From CAWDJT01 sp963828705 (lineage in GTDB: Bacteria; Desulfobacterota; Syntrophobacteria; Syntrophobacterales; Syntrophobacteraceae): DNA of 64,000 nucleotides. The stretch covers positions 1 through 64,000 of the forward strand of contig CAWHGA010000049.1 of NCBI GenBank assembly GCA_963828705.1, read 5' to 3'. Positions 63,431 through 64,000 of the stretch are shown here, piece after piece. Position 1 is the first letter of the stretch; the number at the start of each line of letters is the position of its first letter. Made by a program: the position numbers and the translations under genes. Below the pieces are notes generated by a model. It was not told the DNA's origin. It made no database searches and saw only the letters and a list, made by a program, of their open reading frames with translations.

Positions 63431-64000
63431 TCAACCCGTATGCCCGCGTCCCACGACCACACAGCTATTCCCGCCTCCAAAGGTGCAGCCGACGATCATC
63501 CCATAGCGCAGCCGGACCTGACGCACCGGACTGAACCGCTGGGAATCACCCGGCCTTCCGGTGAGGTGCGGTCCGATGATGGCAGGGGGAACTACCCCTT
63601 CACGCAGTGCCAGGAGAATGGTGGCCACGGTGAGCAAGCCGGCGCTGCCGAATTCGCCGACGCTATAGCGCAGAGGGAGCCGCGGGATCTGTTGCCATCC
63701 GGCACCGAACACCTTCTGCAGGGCGCTCGCTTCCAGCACTTCCAACTCTTCCACGCCATTAGCCGCCAGACCGAGGACATCAATATCGCCAGGGTGCAGA
63801 CGAGCCTCCTCCAGGGCCGCCCACAGGGTGTCAGCCAGCGCCCCGGCATCGGTGGGGTAATGTCCCTGCCTGGCCTGACCGCTACCCAGTTGCAGCGCCA
63901 GCAGCCTGCCATAAGTCGCCGCTTGACGCGCACCAGCCCGGTCGCCAGGCTCCAGGACCAGGCACGTGGCGGCCTCCCCGGGAACAAAACCTCGACCGCT
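63431..64000 (-). CDS. ketosynthase-like protein lacking active His, partial
   Basis: The frame is open to the right edge; the last ~189 residues of a KS-fold protein are present: SGRGFVPGEAATCLVLEPGD is the RxGFVxGEGAA motif. Where KS enzymes have NAHGT and the second IGH, this one has LAANGVEELE and YSVGEFGSAG, so both His are lost; LTVATILLALREGVVPPAI and TFGGGNSCVVV end the fold normally. The Cys region lies outside the window. It is probably a chain-length-factor-like partner and the end of another KS gene set, transcribed leftward. Confidence 0.75.
   Translation of the reverse strand, partial: SGRGFVPGEAATCLVLEPGDRAGARQAATYGRLLALQLGSGQARQGHYPTDAGALADTLWAALEEARLHPGDIDVLGLAANGVEELEVLEASALQKVFGAGWQQIPRLPLRYSVGEFGSAGLLTVATILLALREGVVPPAIIGPHLTGRPGDSQRFSPVRQVRLRYGMIVGCTFGGGNSCVVVGRGHTG

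Noticed and set aside
63592..63987. Minus-strand Trp/Arg-rich frame near the right edge
   Set aside because: It is out of frame with the KS-like protein, which gives coherent family motifs from 64000 to 63431.
1..64000. CRISPR array or restriction/defence island
   Set aside because: No regular spaced direct repeats and no Cas, nuclease-methylase or toxin-antitoxin motif was found.

Overview
The window reads as a chromosome segment of a Gram-negative bacterium of the Desulfobacterota (former Deltaproteobacteria). The signs are a full lipid A / outer-membrane operon that uses LpxI rather than LpxH, a DHH-CBS-CBS-nucleotidyltransferase fusion for tRNA 3' ends, a two-gene pyruvate carboxylase, and ScpA/ScpB. 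Most genes are GC-rich and closely packed. This taxonomic assignment is inferred from gene content, not from a marker tree.

Layout. Positions 1-1500 hold little beyond a broken secreted-protein gene. Positions 1562-4551 are a small degraded island in the 3' end of a tRNA-Val(CAC) gene, flanked by 50-bp near-identical direct repeats; it holds an ACT-domain protein, a PEP-utilising-enzyme remnant, an FKBP-like/methyltransferase protein and the tail of a tyrosine integrase. Positions 4649-17749 (minus strand) are housekeeping: a TPR protein, rluB, scpB, scpA, trpS, an M50 protease, the DHH-CBS-CCA fusion, xerD and the two pyruvate carboxylase genes. Positions 18281-26308 hold a small Cys-rich protein, a lipoprotein, a SPOR protein with argS, alr, a DUF2065-queA reading frame, tgt and the tail of a cold-shock gene.

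Positions 26748-37696 (plus strand) are the most interesting part: a dedicated type II fatty-acid/polyketide-like locus. It has a ferritin-like diiron protein, a FabL-like enoyl reductase, an acyl carrier protein with a zinc-ribbon tail, four ketosynthase homologues in which KS1 and KS3 keep Cys-His-His while KS2 and KS4 have lost the Cys, two hotdog dehydratases, a ketoreductase, its own AcpS, and an LpxL-type acyltransferase. It looks able to build a special acyl chain and hand it to a membrane lipid. Another ketosynthase-like gene, lacking both active-site histidines, runs off the right edge.

Positions 39152-55643 (minus strand) are the envelope operon read lysS, lolC, lolD, bamA, skp, lpxD, fabZ, lpxA, lpxI-Gfo fusion, lpxB, msbA, waaA: lipid A synthesis, flipping, Kdo addition, outer-membrane protein assembly and lipoprotein release. 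Positions 55855-64000 are accessory: tRNA-Arg(TCT), a phage-type S74 tail-fibre remnant, a DUF2202 protein, a MITE-like repeat, an ECF sigma/anti-sigma/CBM48 operon and several small secreted proteins.

At least a dozen genes, including essential ones (trpS, lysS, tgt, lolC), are split by single-base frameshifts whose two halves join perfectly. This pattern points to indel errors in the sequence more than to real gene decay, so the broken genes are annotated here as whole genes with the frameshift position noted.
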